64,000 nucleotides of DNA from Apiotrichum sp. Y4204 (lineage: Eukaryota > Basidiomycota > Tremellomycetes > Trichosporonales > Trichosporonaceae), in NCBI GenBank assembly GCA_025531455.1, contig JAMYHL010000016.1, positions 310,001-374,000 of the forward strand. Direction: 5' to 3'. The translations under genes and the position numbers were made by a program. Numbering within the stretch: the first letter of the stretch is position 1; each line of letters starts with the position of its first letter. The notes under the pieces are model-generated. The model ran no database searches. It was given only the letters and a program-made list of their open reading frames with translations, and was not told the DNA's origin. This document shows, in pieces, positions 46,605 through 58,700 of the stretch.

Positions 46605-47747
46605 GAGTAGGGCTGTGTGGCAAGAATCTGATCCATTACTTGCCGATGTACCGCACAGGTTGGGTGCTGCAGCTACAGAACCGATAGTAGCCGACAGGAA
46701 CCGCGTCGGATGTGCTGGATGCCTCGGATGCCTCGGCCCGACGCCACCCGGCGATGCCCGTTAGACATTCTGCGGCTACTACAAGATTCGGGTCAGATGA
46801 TACTGGACCAAAAAATGGAGAAGTATGCTAGAAGCTGCAAGTCTGATGGCGACAACCATTCATTAGGTACATTAGTGAGTGAGGCACGCCCACGCGAGCT
46901 GTGCGTGAACCCGCGGAGGAATGATAATATGGCTATGGAAAGTGATGGGCTGAATGCGCCAGTGGCCAGCAGTGGCGGACGGAGACTCCGAGCGGTTTGT
47001 TGCGCCGTCCTGATTTCCGACCCTGCCGGAGTCGCCGTATCTGAGAAGCGTGTGCTACAATGAAGACTGCGCTGGCTAACTTGTTGGATGGTATGCATTC
47101 CTAGCCGCCCATGATGCGTTCACCGTCGATGGAGATGGTGACAAGCACATGCATGCAGACAAGCTAGTTGCGACGAGAACGAGAATGCACGAGAGAGGGG
47201 TGACCTGGGTAGATGGCTTATCGGCACCGCTCCACATCGGCACTCTGCGGATCGCTCGGCATCTCATGAGATCAGAAACTACGGCTGCCTTCGGCCCCGC
47301 CATGTGCGCATCATGCTGTATTCAGCCGAAAATGACACTTTTCCCGGCGTAGCGAGAGACAAAAAAGACCAAAGACCTACATTTCCGGCCCAGCGAGGTG
47401 TCATTTTCCTCCATTCCAGCCGAACAATACAGAGCCGCAAGGCTGCAAACTGCAATAGGCACGGTTGGCCAGGCCGCAGTAAGCGCCGGTGGCCGGAGCA
47501 AGTTTGAGTTGTGGCCGTAGGCAAGTCTCGGCGACTCCATCTCCATCGCTATCATTCCCTGAGCCGATGGCTGCGTGCGCTGTTCGGGCAAAGGCGAGTG
47601 AGAGTTCAAGCGAGCGAGTAGAAAGAGAAAGAGCCTGAGAGGCCGAGAGGCCGAGAGCTGGATGGAATATATGAGAAGAGACATCCTCATCCTCAGTCTC
47701 CTCTCCCCATCTCTCATCTCCATACTCATACCTGTACACTCACCACC

Positions 47748-49397
47748 ATGACTCAGAAGGTCGTCATTATCGGCTCGGGCGTGTTCGGCATGTCCACCGC
47801 GCTGTGGATGCTCGAGCAGCGCAAGTCCTACTCGGTCACTGTGCTCGAAAAGTGCGAGACCGTTCCCGCCCCCGACGCCGCCTCGACTGGTGAGTACGAG
47901 TGGGAGCTGCGGAGTAGTGACCAGCTGCTTCACACTACTCTCCAGGCAAACGCTGACTTCCCAGACATCAACAAGGTGCGATCGCGACTCACCACCCCCA
48001 CTGGGACATCCCACTAACCCCAGATCATCCGCGGCGGCGACTATGCCGACCCCGACCTCGCGCGCCTCTCCGTCGACGCCATCACCTTCTGGCGCAGGCC
48101 CGAGTGGGAGGGCTGCTACCACGAGTGAGTTTGAGCGGAGCGACGGGGGAAAGCGGCTTCTGCGCTGGTAGAGCGGAAATGGCTCGCTTAATGGAGAGCA
48201 AACCTTGTGACCGGCTACTACGCTGCACACTCCTGCCCGCTTTTCCAGCCCTACCCCTTCTTTGCCATTTACTCACACCCAGGTCTGGCGTCATGTGCCT
48301 TGCAGGCAACGACCCTGCGGGACGCGCATTCGTCGACCAGTCGATGGACAACTGCACCGCGATGGGCCTGAAGCCGACGCCGGTGGGCACGCCTGCCGAG
48401 ATCAAGCGCAACTTTCCCGCGGGCGTGGCGACTGGCGCGTTTGAGGGCCGCGCCGGGTACATGAACACGACTGGGGGGTGGGGCGAGGCGGCGCGCGCGA
48501 TCGAGGTCGGGCACAAGCGGATCCGGCGCGCGGGGGGCGTTATCCGCGGCGGCGCCGAGGTCGTCGACCTCCAGAAGGAGGGTAACCGCGTCACTGGCGT
48601 CGTGCTCAAGGACGGCGAGGTCGTGCCCGCCGACCTTGTTATTGTGAGTCTACAAGGAGTGTGTAAAGGATCAATTGACTGATAATCAGGTCGCAGCCGG
48701 CGCATGGACGCCCTCGCTCCTCTCCTCTCCTTCGATCAACGCCAAGCTCCCCGAGGTCGTGGCGACCGGCCAGGTCGTGTGCATGATCAAGCTCACGCCC
48801 GAGGAGTACAAGCTGCAGTCGCAGTGCCCCGTCGTCTTCAACCTCGACCACGGATACTACATTTTCCCTCCGACAGCGGACGGGATCGTCAAGATGGCGA
48901 TCCACGGGGCGGGGTACACGAACACGCTCGCGCCAGGTGCCGACGGGCAGAGCGTGTCGATCCCGCGCACAAAGCTCACTCCCGGTGCGGAGAACGGCGC
49001 GATCCCCGCCGAGGCCGTCCGCGCCATGCGCGGCTACCTCGCCGAGCACTACCCCGCCCTCGCGAAGAAGCCGTTCGTCGACACCCGTCTGTGCTGGTAC
49101 TGCGACACGGTGACTGGCGACTGGCTGATCGACTACCACCCAGACTACTCGAACCTCGTGGTCGCGACCGGCGGGTCGGGGCACGCCTTCAAGTTTGCGA
49201 CAAACATTGGCCGCGAGGTGCTCAAGATTGTCGAGCGGGTGCCTGGGAATGTGTTTGCCGAGCGCTTTTCGTTTGCGGGCACGGGCGAGGCCGGCGCCGA
49301 CGTTCGTAACGGCACGCGCAAGGAGCTTATCGTCAATGAGCTGTGCACGTCCGCCGACCTCCTCCCGATTCCCCGCGCCGAGGGCGCGCGTCTCTAG
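47748..49397 (+). CDS. FAD-dependent amine oxidase (sarcosine/fructosyl amino acid oxidase family)
   Basis: Five exons. The dinucleotide-binding motif VVIIGSGVFGMSTALWMLE lies at the very N-terminus. After splicing to ACATCAACAAG the typical AASTDINKIIRGGDYADPDL appears, which fixes the acceptor at a CTGACTTCCCAG site rather than an earlier AG that would shift frame. Further signatures are GYMNTTGGWGEAARA, VVAAGAWTPSLL, LCWYCDTVTGDWLIDYHP and the FAD-closing VVATGGSGHAFKFATNIG. Members oxidise secondary amines such as sarcosine, fructosyl amino acids or saccharopine, producing hydrogen peroxide; the substrate here cannot be read from sequence. The C-terminal tripeptide ARL fits the loose PTS1 pattern, so peroxisomal import is plausible. 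The gene is convergent with the deacetylase gene. Confidence 0.88.
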
Positions 49398-49604
49398 TGG
49401 AACAAAGAAGTATCAGACGATCTAATAGGTGGGAGTGTACGCTACAGCATGGGATTATGTACGGAGGAGATGCATTTTGGATTGTGGATAAGTGGGTCTG
49501 CAGTTTGTGGGGGCTGTGAGTGAAGGGCTAGGTGGTTGAGTAGAAGGTGCAAAAGGTGGCAGATGGTGTGGCATCAGCTCGTAGCCCTATACATCTAGCC
49601 TCTA

Positions 49605-51245
49605 TCACCCCTGAAACGCAACAATCTCCCGGATCCGCTCCGCGAGCACCGCAAAGCTCGCGTCCGCGGCATCGAGCGCCTCGGCAGTGTTCTCATCGGG
49701 GACGTGGCCTGGCATCAGCCCTGGTCTTGCTTACACTCACTTTCCGGCACTTCGAGCGTGTACCCAGGGGCATACTCGTCGAAAAACTCGTGGTCCGGGA
49801 TATCGTCCTCGGGGCGCAGTTCCCTCCCGAGAACAGCAGCAGTCGCGAGCGCCCACGCGCGCGCAGCATTGTCATTCACATATCCGCCTCCGCCGAGGAC
49901 GAGCGTCGGCCTCTCCCAGCGCATAACCCTTTCCACGACCCAGGGCACGCTTCCGGGCCCGGTCACGCCCCACGCGCCGTACATCCCCACCGGGTCGCGG
50001 GGGAGGCCGTCGACGCCGAGCTGGAGGACCACATAGTCTGGCGCCCAGGCCGCCGCGACGCGCTCGATGGCGCCCCACGCGCGCGCGTACGTCCCGCAAT
50101 GGGGATATGCTGCGAGTGAGTATGAAAGAGAGAATGGATGTGGCGTGTCTCCCCGGGTAGTTCCCGGCGCGCCGGGGGGGAAGAAGATTGGCGCGGCGTG
50201 GTGCACGCTCAGCGTCAGGACCTGGGGAGGTCGCGGGCGCCCGCGCAGCGGATAGGGAAATTTCGAGGGGGAGGCGAAGGCCTGCGCGACCCCGTCGCCG
50301 TAGTGCAGGTCCATGTCGAGGTAGAGGATGCGCGGGCGGCGGGGCGGGGGAAAGGATGAGACGGGGGACTTGCCGTTGGGACGGTTGTTCGTGTTCGCCC
50401 CCCACGGTCTCGGACACGGCACGCCATTCCTCGCAAGCCACAGAATCCCTAGAACAGCGTCCGCGACATAACAGAACCCGCTCGCCTTGGAGCGAAGCGC
50501 ATGGTGCCGCCCGCCGTCCCATGCGATGGCTGCGGAGTAGCCGGAGACCAGACTCCGGGCGGCGGTCAGCGTGCCCGCCGCGACGAAGAGGGCGTATGTA
50601 CCCAGCTGGGCGAACGGCGGGCAGTCCTGGAATCAGTAGGAGTTAGAAGGAAGACGCACGTATTCCAGTCCCCGGGAAGCGAGTCTGCGTCGTTTCCGCC
50701 GCGCCTCGTCTCCAGAATCAGAGTCGGAAGAAGACGATTCTCCCGATATACATGTAGAGGATATCCCGCCGCGCAGGAGATAGTCTGTCTCAGCGCGCTC
50801 AGTCTACACACGTACCGACATAGCGTGCGTCGTGGTACCGCCGCAGCTCGGCGGGGGTCGCGAGGCGCGTGTCGGGCGCGAGGAGGGTCGCGCTCGCGGT
50901 CAGTGGGGTGCGTGCCGCGCTGGTCCTTGGGTCGTGAGATGCCTGGACAGAGGGGGATGTAGCTGATATGTCGTCTTCTTTCCCGCATTGATCCAGATTT
51001 TCTTTCTCCTCGACGGTGGCGGTCTCCTTATCGTCCTCCCCGCCCAATTTCCCGTCGTCTCCATCTCCGTCCTCCTTCTCCGTACCGTCCCGCCTGTCGT
51101 TCTCCCCGCCTTCCTCCTCGCCCTGCTCGCTCACGAGCCCTAGCGCCCGGACGAGGGAATGCACGCGCGCGCTCCGCCCCACATTTGCCGGGAGCGCGTC
51201 GGCGGCTGCCTGCAGCTCTGCAGACCAGATGTACGCGACGCGCAT
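49605..51245 (-). CDS. Class I histone deacetylase, HOS1-like
   Basis: Four exons. The protein begins MRVAYIWSAELQ, then has an acidic Glu/Asp/Gly-rich insertion of about 100 residues before RRYHDARYV. The catalytic core is complete. GLEYDCPPF forms part of the pocket and GGRHHALRSKASGFCYVADAV carries the His pair. YLDMDLHYGDGV supplies Asp and His zinc ligands, and VLQLGVDGLPRDPVG the third Asp; GGGGYVNDNAARAWA carries the catalytic Tyr. The C-terminal IPDHEFFDEYAPGYTLEVPE is followed by a short last exon ending at 49605. The small size beyond the core and overall pattern fit Hos1/HDAC8-type enzymes better than Rpd3. Yeast Hos1 deacetylates cohesin Smc3; that role is only suggested by family. 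Confidence 0.87.
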
Positions 51246-51450
51246 GGTGATGGGTGTAATGTGGAGGGCAAGTTGCTGGACTACATTGTTTATTTGATGG
51301 GATGTACCCCCCACGCTAAAATGACAAACAAGATCTCCCTTCAACATTTCGCGCCCTGCTCCTAGATGGCGGCTAACGCCGCCGGCGTCCTCTGCACTCG
51401 CTCGCTGTCACATGATGCATGCATAGAGTACACTCCCCCGATCTCTAAGC

Positions 51451-53436
51451 CTAGGCGGCGACGCGCACCTGGCGGGACTTGGGCACCCAGGCGCCGCCGG
51501 GCGCTTTCCTGTGCTCCTTCTTGTCTGCGGCGCCGTCCTTGTCGCCGCCCTCCTTCTTCTCGGCGTCCTTCTTGCGCTGCGTCGGGAGCGGCGCGGAGCG
51601 GATCGCGTTGAATGTGCGCTGCGCGTGCTCGGCGTTGCGGATAAAGTAGCCGGCGAAACGGCGGTGCGACGTCGTCTCCTCAACGTGCACCATTGTGCCG
51701 TCGATCCTGAAGTCGAGGTGGTTGGTCGTGAGGCGGTCACCACCAAGCAGCGAGCGGTCGTTCGGGCCCTTGAGATATGTGCGCGACGCGGCCTTGAGCA
51801 CCATGAGCTGCTGGAGAATCTCCTCCTCGGCCTCGGCGGGGTCAGACGACGACTCGAGGAATGCGGCGAGCTTGCCGGCGTCGATGGAAGTGTAGAGCTT
51901 CAGCAGGTTGCGGACGTTGGAGACGCCACGAACAGCGGCGACGTCTGCGAGGAAGAGGTCAAGGTGGCGGTTGACGGCATCAGGAGGGGGGTTGGAGATG
52001 AAGGCCTGGAGCGCCTCGGGGTCCTCGTACGGGGGCGGGTTGACGTTGAGGTACTTGGGGCAAGCCTGGGAGAAGAGCTCCTTGAAGGTCTCGAGTGCCT
52101 CGTCGCCTCCGCGCTGCAGGGTCTGGAGCTGGTCGCCAAAGTTCTCCTTGACAAGCGACATGACAGAGTCCTCCTGGTTGTTGGGCGAGAGGGTCGTGCA
52201 GATAGCGAGGAGGGCGTACATGCGCTCGGCCGTCTTGGTGATCGAGCCGTACTGGTAACTCCTCGTGTGGTACTGCTTCATCCGGGCAACAAACAGAAGA
52301 ACCTGGGAGAAGGTGCGGATCGCGTCCGGCCACCGTCCGAGAGCCATGTACGAGCAGCCGACGTGGTAGTAGGTGGTAACGTGGCAGGCGGTGATGCGGG
52401 TGAGGAGCGCGCCGCCAGTGAGCTCGACGTTCTCCATGGTCTGAAGCGCGAGCGTGGGGTCGCCGAGAAGAACGTGCACGCGGAGGAGGCAGATGAGCGA
52501 GAAGTAGCCCAAGTTGCGGTAGAGCGGCTTGGAGCCGTACTCGCCTGCAATCTCGGCGACCTCCTCGGGCGTCTTGCCGTCCTTCTCAGCACGGAGCTGC
52601 TCGTTGATCTGCGACTTCTGGACCAGCGAGTAGAGAACGTTCAGCACAGAGTAGCACGACCAGATCTGCGACGCCTCGGCGAGCATGTCGAGCTCATCCT
52701 CCGACTTGTTCTTCGGGTTGGCGCGCCACTGCGCAAACGACTGGAACTGGTACACAAACTCGTCGAGCATGTCCCACAGCCACTGGATGGGGAGGTCGAG
52801 CGGGACGGGTCCGTCAGAGTTCAGCAGGTAGTTGAACAGCTCGCAGATGTTTTCGTACGACTGGAAGCGGTCGTCAATGGTCGGCTGGAGGCGCGCATAG
52901 ACGTGACGGAAGTAGAGCTAAGGAGTGAGTCATAAGTCAATAACAGAACGCACCTCGCGGTAGAGGGTGAGGAAGACCTGGTCGTTGCCGACGAGCGGGG
53001 CAATGGTCTCGGCAACAGGCCACTCGGACTGCTGGTAGTGCGCCTGCCGTCAGTTCCTGTCTCAAGCCCAATGTTATTGTTCTTGCCACCCACATGCGTG
53101 AGCTTGTTCCAGCCGCTCTCGTACATGTTGAGGATGGCGGGCAGGTCGTTCTCGAGGATAGCCTGGTGGAAAAGGACGAGGAACTGAGCGTTAGTCTCTC
53201 CCGCACTGCATCTGCTGCTTTCCCGCCGCACGCACGCGCTTGACATCCTCGGGAACGGCCTCGAGCGCCTGCGCCTGCTCGGCCTCGGCGGCGGCGATCT
53301 GCTGCGCGTACGCTGCCTCCTGGAGACGGCGGTAGTTCTCCTCGTCAAACGCGCCGTCCTCAGAGTACTGGGGGACGGTGAGGGACGAGAGGAGCTCGTC
53401 CTCCTCGGGCTCGTAGAACGCGCTGGGGTCGGCCAT
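51451..53436 (-). CDS. Eukaryotic translation initiation factor 3 subunit L
   Basis: Four exons. After an acidic N-terminus ([16 protein letters not shown]) a GTGCGT donor at the VPEDVKR codons joins [30 protein letters not shown]; a CTAAC branch supports this. Then come [29 protein letters not shown] and a long exon with [22 protein letters not shown] and [22 protein letters not shown]. The PCI-type C-terminal domain ends in a Lys-rich, basic tail. The eIF3l subunit belongs to the eight-subunit PCI/MPN core of eIF3, absent from Saccharomyces but kept in most filamentous and basidiomycete fungi. The start is only about 1.15 kb from the divergent promethin-like gene. Confidence 0.93.
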
Positions 53437-54588
53437 TTTGGGGGTAGTGGAGAGGGGGGGGGTGCGATCCGAACGGGGGTCGTCAAGGTCGCGGGGGGAG
53501 CCTGGTGCACGCTGCGTTCAGGCCTTTTGTGGTGGTATTAGGAGAGACGAGGACGGGGGTGGCTGTGCTCGTCGTCGTCGTGTGTAGAGTGTAGTAAGCG
53601 GTGGATGGTGGTGAGCAAGCCCCGCGAGATGGCGTCCTCGCTGTCACAGACAATGGAAAAGTCCAACCCCGCCGGAGTTTGCGTTTTTGCCGAAGTGTGG
53701 CAGAAAAGGTGAGGCGGGAATATCATTAGTTTTTGTAATATAAAGGCGTGGCATTAGGCCAATTTTGATTAGGATATTGTGGTCCTCCTGCGCTCCTGGG
53801 CACCTGGCGCGACTGACGGCCTACGGCCTGGCGCTGAGTCGGAGCCGCGGAGCCATGCTGAATACACATGGAGAACTGCAGATCTGCGGCGCTGCGGTGT
53901 GGGCCGCCGATCGTTCGCGGACACCGAGAGGAACACCGAGCGCACAGCGCGTTACGCGTTTCTCGTCGTTCTCGCAGCACACTGCCTGCACTGCGCGGTC
54001 CCCGTCATCGCCGTCATTCCAACCCTCGATCTCAACCGCCATTGATGATGATTTCCACAGAACCTGGCCTGCCTGTTTTGTAGCGCAGCCATGCTACAGC
54101 ATCAAAGTTTCCGCGATTTTCTCACGCTCCATCGTCTAGTGTGGGACGATGCGAATCTGCCCAGAGAGATGAGATATGAAATTACTGCCCGGTGGCTCAC
54201 TTTGAATACCGTTGGCAAACGATCCCGCCGGCAGAGAGTGACAAGAGAGGAACAAGAGCAGCAATAGAGTAACGTCCCGCTGCCTACACACGCGTCCATT
54301 CTCAAAAGAGTCGTGCGCGTCATTCCAACCCATTTCCCACCCTCTCTTCTTGTGTTGCATTCGATTCAGCTCCATCTCTTCTTCCATCTCTCCACAGTCT
54401 CCCTCTCGATCCCTCTCCTCATCATCTCCACTCACGATCTCCTTTGCCCACCACCTTACGTTCCTTCCACTCCCTCTCCAAAACAGCAAAAACACACAAC
54501 CCCAGAACCGCAATCACTTGGCCACCAGCCCGGCTTCTCTATTACTGCCCGTCTGTCCCCTCCCAGCGACACCCCCTCTTTCCCCGGC
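53437..54588. promoter_or_regulatory. Divergent promoter region, eIF3l and promethin-like gene
   Basis: No gene supported. A CT-rich tract at 54330-54500 on the plus strand directly precedes the promethin-like start, like other leaders in this window. A G-rich run at about 53450-53470 lies next to the eIF3l start. Confidence 0.45.
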
Positions 54589-55919
54589 ATGGCCCCCGTG
54601 CCCCACTCGTCGATGCAGCCTGGCCCGCACACGTACTCGCACGCAACCGCCCACCCGCGCCTCCCCAGCCAGGGGTACCCGCCCAGTATCAAGAACCGCA
54701 TGAGCAAGCGTGGCGCTAACGGCAACGCACTCGCCGACGCCGTCGTCCCGCACCACTCACACGGACCCGGCGGTATGATGCATCTCAAAGACCCCGTGGG
54801 GAACGGAGTGGCGAACGGGGGCGGACCGGCGGGAACCGGCCCAGGTGGCTTCTCCCAGCGTGTCAGGCCGCGTTCCAGCGGCACGCTCGAGGACATTGCC
54901 CGCCGGGTACGAGCACAGTCTGACCGGTACGCAGCTGCATGGAGTGGAACTAGCTGACATCAGGTTTCAGCAGGCATTGATTCCCGCGGCGGAGAGCATC
55001 AAGGTGTTTGCCGAGTCGTCTCCTGTCCTCTTTGTGCGTGCTAGACCTCGTTGACCCTTTGAGCACCGCTTATACCAGACGTTCGTTGCTATCTTCGTCG
55101 CCCTTAGCCTCATTCCCACTGTTATCTTCATGTGCGTCTAGAGATAACGAACAGCGCCCCAGGCGCAGAGCGGACAACCACTGACCCCAGCGGCTTTGTC
55201 ACTGCCGTCTCGGTATTCTCGACCGGCGTGTCGGCCATTCTTCTCTCCTTCTCCGTCGCGGGCACCATCATGGTCGGTCGTGAGTACTCTTGGGTATTGC
55301 TGGAAGCTCTTGCGGTGCACTGGATGCTCCTTTCAGTTGCCCATCCACACTTCCCGCTCCTCCAGAACCCACACTCACATCAGTCACGTTCCTCCTTCCA
55401 GTCCTCGCCGTGACAGGCACAATCTCGGTACTCTGCGTGTCCTTCCTGCTGTGTGTCTTCCTCGCGCACCGGCTATACCTGCACCTCACCCAGGCGACCG
55501 AGCACCACGCCGGCATGCCCGCGCTCCTCGCCGGCATCAGCACGTGGTGGGACGAGACGCGCGCGCGCGTCGGCCTCGGCTCGTACCGCTACGGCGTGAC
55601 CGCGTTTGAGGACTACAAGGCGTACGGCTCGCCAGGCACGCAGCCCCCCGCGCCTCTTGACACGCCACAGCAGTCCGATCTCAAACCCCCGCGCATCGTG
55701 TATGAGGCGCCCCGCACCCTCGACTACACCGTCATGCACCCCCAGCCTACGCCGAGCTTCCCCGGCCGCGCAGAGTCCAATCCAGTCAAGGAGGAGCCTG
55801 TCACGCCAGAGCGCAAGCCGGTCATTGAGGAGAAGCCAGAGACGGACTTTGTGGAAAAGCCGGAGCACTACGAAGGCGAGTGGACGTCGGAGAGCGAGGC
55901 CGAGGGCAAGAAGATTTAG
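54589..55919 (+). CDS. Promethin/LDO-like multi-span membrane protein
   Basis: Five exons. About 120 hydrophilic His/Pro/Gly-rich residues precede FQQALIPAAESIKVFAESSPVLF. Four closely spaced hydrophobic segments follow: TFVAIFVALSLIPTVIFI, VTAVSVFSTGVSAILLSFSVAG, VTFLLPVLAVTGTISVLCVS and FLLCVFLAHRLYLHL. The tail is acidic and Pro-rich. The compact four-helix hairpin arrangement resembles promethin (LDAF1) and yeast Ldo proteins, which join seipin at lipid-droplet assembly sites. That assignment rests on topology, not on a diagnostic motif. Intron borders fit in frame, although the acceptor before VTFLLP could shift by one codon. An upstream in-frame Met at 54313 lies in the CT-rich leader and is not favoured. 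Confidence 0.66.
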
Positions 55920-56158
55920 TTGTTGACTGTTGGGTTGTTCTGTCTTTCACGCTGGATGCCTCATGTCTCGTCGCTTCACCTTGTTCTCGCCTTTCTCTGA
56001 TGTCCTCCCCCTGTCCCATCACCCCCTCTGCTCCACTCTCTCGCGCCCATGAGATGATGTGATATGACTATACATTCGAATACCCGTACACACTGTATCC
56101 GTGTTGTAGATGATGCGATGAAATGAAGAAAAATGTGATTTTGTGTTGACTTGGATTG
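55920..56158. other. 3' flank of the promethin-like gene
   Basis: CT-rich then AT-rich sequence between a stop codon and the hairpin cluster. Probably 3' UTR and poly(A) region; no gene was seen. Confidence 0.4.
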
Positions 56159-56320
56159 CCTCCACTGTTGGAAGTGGGAGGATGCACTAGACTTTGGTGG
56201 GTCCGCCACTGTTGGAAGTGGCGGCCTAGAGTTACAATATACGAACAGATCTTGCTGGCGTGCTCTGTTGGAAGAAGCACGCCTCTAACGTTGGTGCCGC
56301 CCGCTGTTGGAAGCGGGTGG
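56159..56320. repeat. Cluster of four hairpins with identical loop GTTGGA
   Basis: Four inverted repeats stand at 56159-56181, 56203-56224, 56257-56283 and 56297-56320. Each has the loop GTTGGA closed by CT on the left and AG on the right. The stems differ: CCTCCACT with AGTGGGAGG (one bulge), CCGCCACT with AGTGGCGG (perfect), GGCGTGCTCT with AGAAGCACGCC (one bulge), and CCGCCCGCT with AGCGGGTGG (one G-U pair). Sequence change with preserved pairing suggests selection for structure. Two copies are preceded by TTGGTG. The cluster lies between the stops of two convergent genes (55919 and 56374), so it may sit in either 3' UTR. No known family is recognised. Confidence 0.85.
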
Positions 56321-56373
56321 ACCATGGGACATAAAAACTTTTGGGGGTGGGGGGGAATAGACGCGACTGGTGC

Positions 56374-58700
56374 TTACCACGCAGTAACGTCCGCCTCGGC
56401 CTCGCCGAAGACACTCTCCTTCTTGACGGCAAAGCCGTCCTGCTCCTCCTTGTTCCACTCGGCAAGGGAGATGACGCGCTCGCCATAGTACTCGGGCACC
56501 TTGCGGCGGAGCCATCCGTCGATCCAGCCGTTGATGGCCTGGAACTCGAGGAGGAAGCCGTCGTGGCCGTCAGGCGAGGGGATGATGACGAGCTCGGCGT
56601 CGGGGATGTGCGCGGCGAGCTCGCGCTGCTCGGACGGCTGGAAGAGGCCGTCCGACTCGATGCCGATCACGAGGGCCGGCGGGAGGAGAGTCAGCGCGTG
56701 GTGCAGCGCCGCCTCGGCAGCCTCGTCGCTGTCGTTGGGCTCCACCCCAGGCAGGGAGGCCGACAGGCCGCCGGGGAAGTTGGACGGGTGGGACAGGTCG
56801 TGGGTGTCGAGCTTGCGCGTGATGTGGATGTAGCAGTTGGCATCGAAGCGGCCGGTGAACTTGTCGCCCTGGTAGCGCAGGTAGCTCTGGGCGTTGAACA
56901 CCTTGGGACCACGCGTGCCGCCAGTGCTGAGCTTGCCGTTTCCAGAGGGAACGCCAATGTTGATGTTCGTACCGCTGGACCCGGAGTGACCGTTCGGAAC
57001 GGGGCTGCTGGGGGCACTGTGGCCGTTGGCCTCAAGGGAGGGGACGATCGGAGACGTGGGTGACGGGGGCGAGGGGGGGCGGCTGCAATTCCGCGAGTGC
57101 GCCGGGCGGTGGCCGTCGTTGTGCTGGTGCCATGCCGTGGAGCGCGTGAGCTCAAAGGCTGAAGGGATGGACGGGTCCGTCGTCTCACATCCGCCCATAA
57201 CGCGCACGCCACCGACGGGGACCTTGGCACCCTTACGTCCAGTGCCCGTCTTGCGGCCGAACCGCGACTCGAAGCTGTCGCGCGAGCGGTATGTGAGAAG
57301 CGCCGCCATGCGGGCGGCAGCGAGGCCGCGGGACGGCTGGTTGAGCAGGTCGATACTGCCGTCATCCATCTCATAGTAGTAGCCGTCGCGGTAGTCGGGG
57401 TCCGAGTAGATCGACTGGCGCTGAGCCTCGCCCCACGAAATGCACCATGCCGAGTGCCTTGCGGAAGTGGCAAGAGCGACGACGGCCTTGACGAATCCTG
57501 GCGGGCAAACCAGCGGGTACTCGAGGGTGGTCATGCCGCCCATCGAGCCACCAATCACTGCCGCGACGGAATTTACGCCGAGCTGGCGGAGCACGAGGTA
57601 GTGGAGGCTGTGCTGTCAGCAAGTATGCTCATCTGTGCGTTTGGAATTTGAGTGAAAAAGGGAGCAACATGGCTGCCAGAAAGATGGCGTTCTCTGGTCG
57701 GACTTTCCGGCCGCCACCAGGAGTCCGAATACCAGATACCATCGATGATACCATGGATGAAAATGACAGAGAGTGTGGGTGGGGGACACGATGTTGGGCG
57801 AGATGCAATTGCCGAGGCAGTCATCGCACGAGCCCCCTCCAGCATGCACACATATCCGCAGACCGAGACTGAGTCCACGGGCATTGCTTTGCTGCCGCGG
57901 AATTGATTGACCTCAGTCTGCCAATTTTCGATCGTTTTCCAGGCACACGGACAAGCGTGATCAAAATCTCAGTACTACTCACCGGACATCGTCCTTTACG
58001 CTACTCCCTGGCATCTCCGGGCCATATGGCCGTCCGGTTGCAGGGTTTGTTGTTACGCTCGATACTGTTCCGTAGGGTGATCCAATGACATTTCCGCAGA
58101 AGATGAAGAACCGTGTTGGGTCAAAGGCACGGTTAGGTCCAAGCAATGGCCCCCACCTGAGAAATGGTTAGCACCTGGGGGGATGTAGATGTTGTGCAGG
58201 GTAACAAGGCTCAGGGCAAGCCGCACCCAAAAAAGAGCAATCCAAAAAAGTGAGCACGCCATCGCGTTTCCTGGTGCCCAGCCAGGGAACAGCCGCGCAG
58301 CCGGCGCCTCCACACCCGTCAGGCATCGGATATCCCCTCCACATCACTGTGCAAAGGAGAAGGCAACCACTAGCCGATGCTAGGCCTTTCTGGCCCACCC
58401 CCCGTACTCATGCATGCAGCAACGAGTGCACAGCATGTATCGCCACTCGCGCGCGCGTCCATCCACAGCCTGCACAGAAAGCACTCACCAGTCCTCGACA
58501 TCTGCGCTGCCGGTGAGAGCGTGGTTGATGACAATGACATTGTCACCGGCGGCATTGAGCCTTCCCCATGTCTTGTACGCGACGGGCACGTCGTGCAGTT
58601 CGACGCCGCTCTCAAAGGTGAAGGAGGGGAGGGTGACAATCTCCTGCTCAATGAGGGCGGCGAACGGGTTATTCGAGTCCCCTGCTGTTGCTGTTGGCAT
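56374..58700 (-). CDS. MET2: Homoserine O-acetyltransferase
   Basis: Makes O-acetylhomoserine for methionine and cysteine synthesis. Exon 1 (58700 to about 58486) encodes PSFTFESGVELHDVPVAYKTWGRLN and NHALTGSADVEDW. A middle exon (about 58156-57985) gives WGPLLGPNRAFDPTRFFIFCGNVIGSPYGT and RPYGPEMPG. A long last exon carries the nucleophile in GGSMGGM, ARHSAWCISWGEAQRQSI, and the Asp and His of the triad in IESDGLF and DGHDGFLLE. A Ser/Pro/Asn-rich insertion at about 57000-57200 interrupts the alpha/beta-hydrolase lid, common in fungal enzymes. The two introns (about 330 and 370 bases) are long for this window. The start at 58700 (MPTATAGDS) is preferred over 58799, which begins in a low-complexity leader. 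Confidence 0.92.

Larger units (their letters stand above)
45938..47747. other. Intergenic region with palindrome and a doubtful small frame
   Basis: About 1.8 kb lies between the tRNA-like gene and the FAD oxidase. It holds a perfect 20-base palindrome at 46394-46413, one 60-codon minus-strand frame (46604-46422), and a possible TATA-like motif (GAATATATG, about 47663) ahead of the oxidase. Nothing else could be supported. Confidence 0.4.

Noticed and set aside
51511..52935. 474-codon plus-strand open frame
   Set aside because: Antisense to the well-supported eIF3l exon; the product is Leu/Val/Glu/Arg-rich and meaningless.
54313..54588. Upstream start of the promethin-like gene
   Set aside because: The added 92 residues come from a CT-rich leader and show no signal or conserved motif.
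56159..56320. CRISPR array
   Set aside because: The invariant part is a hairpin loop only, the copies are unevenly spaced without uniform spacers, and the genome is a fungus.
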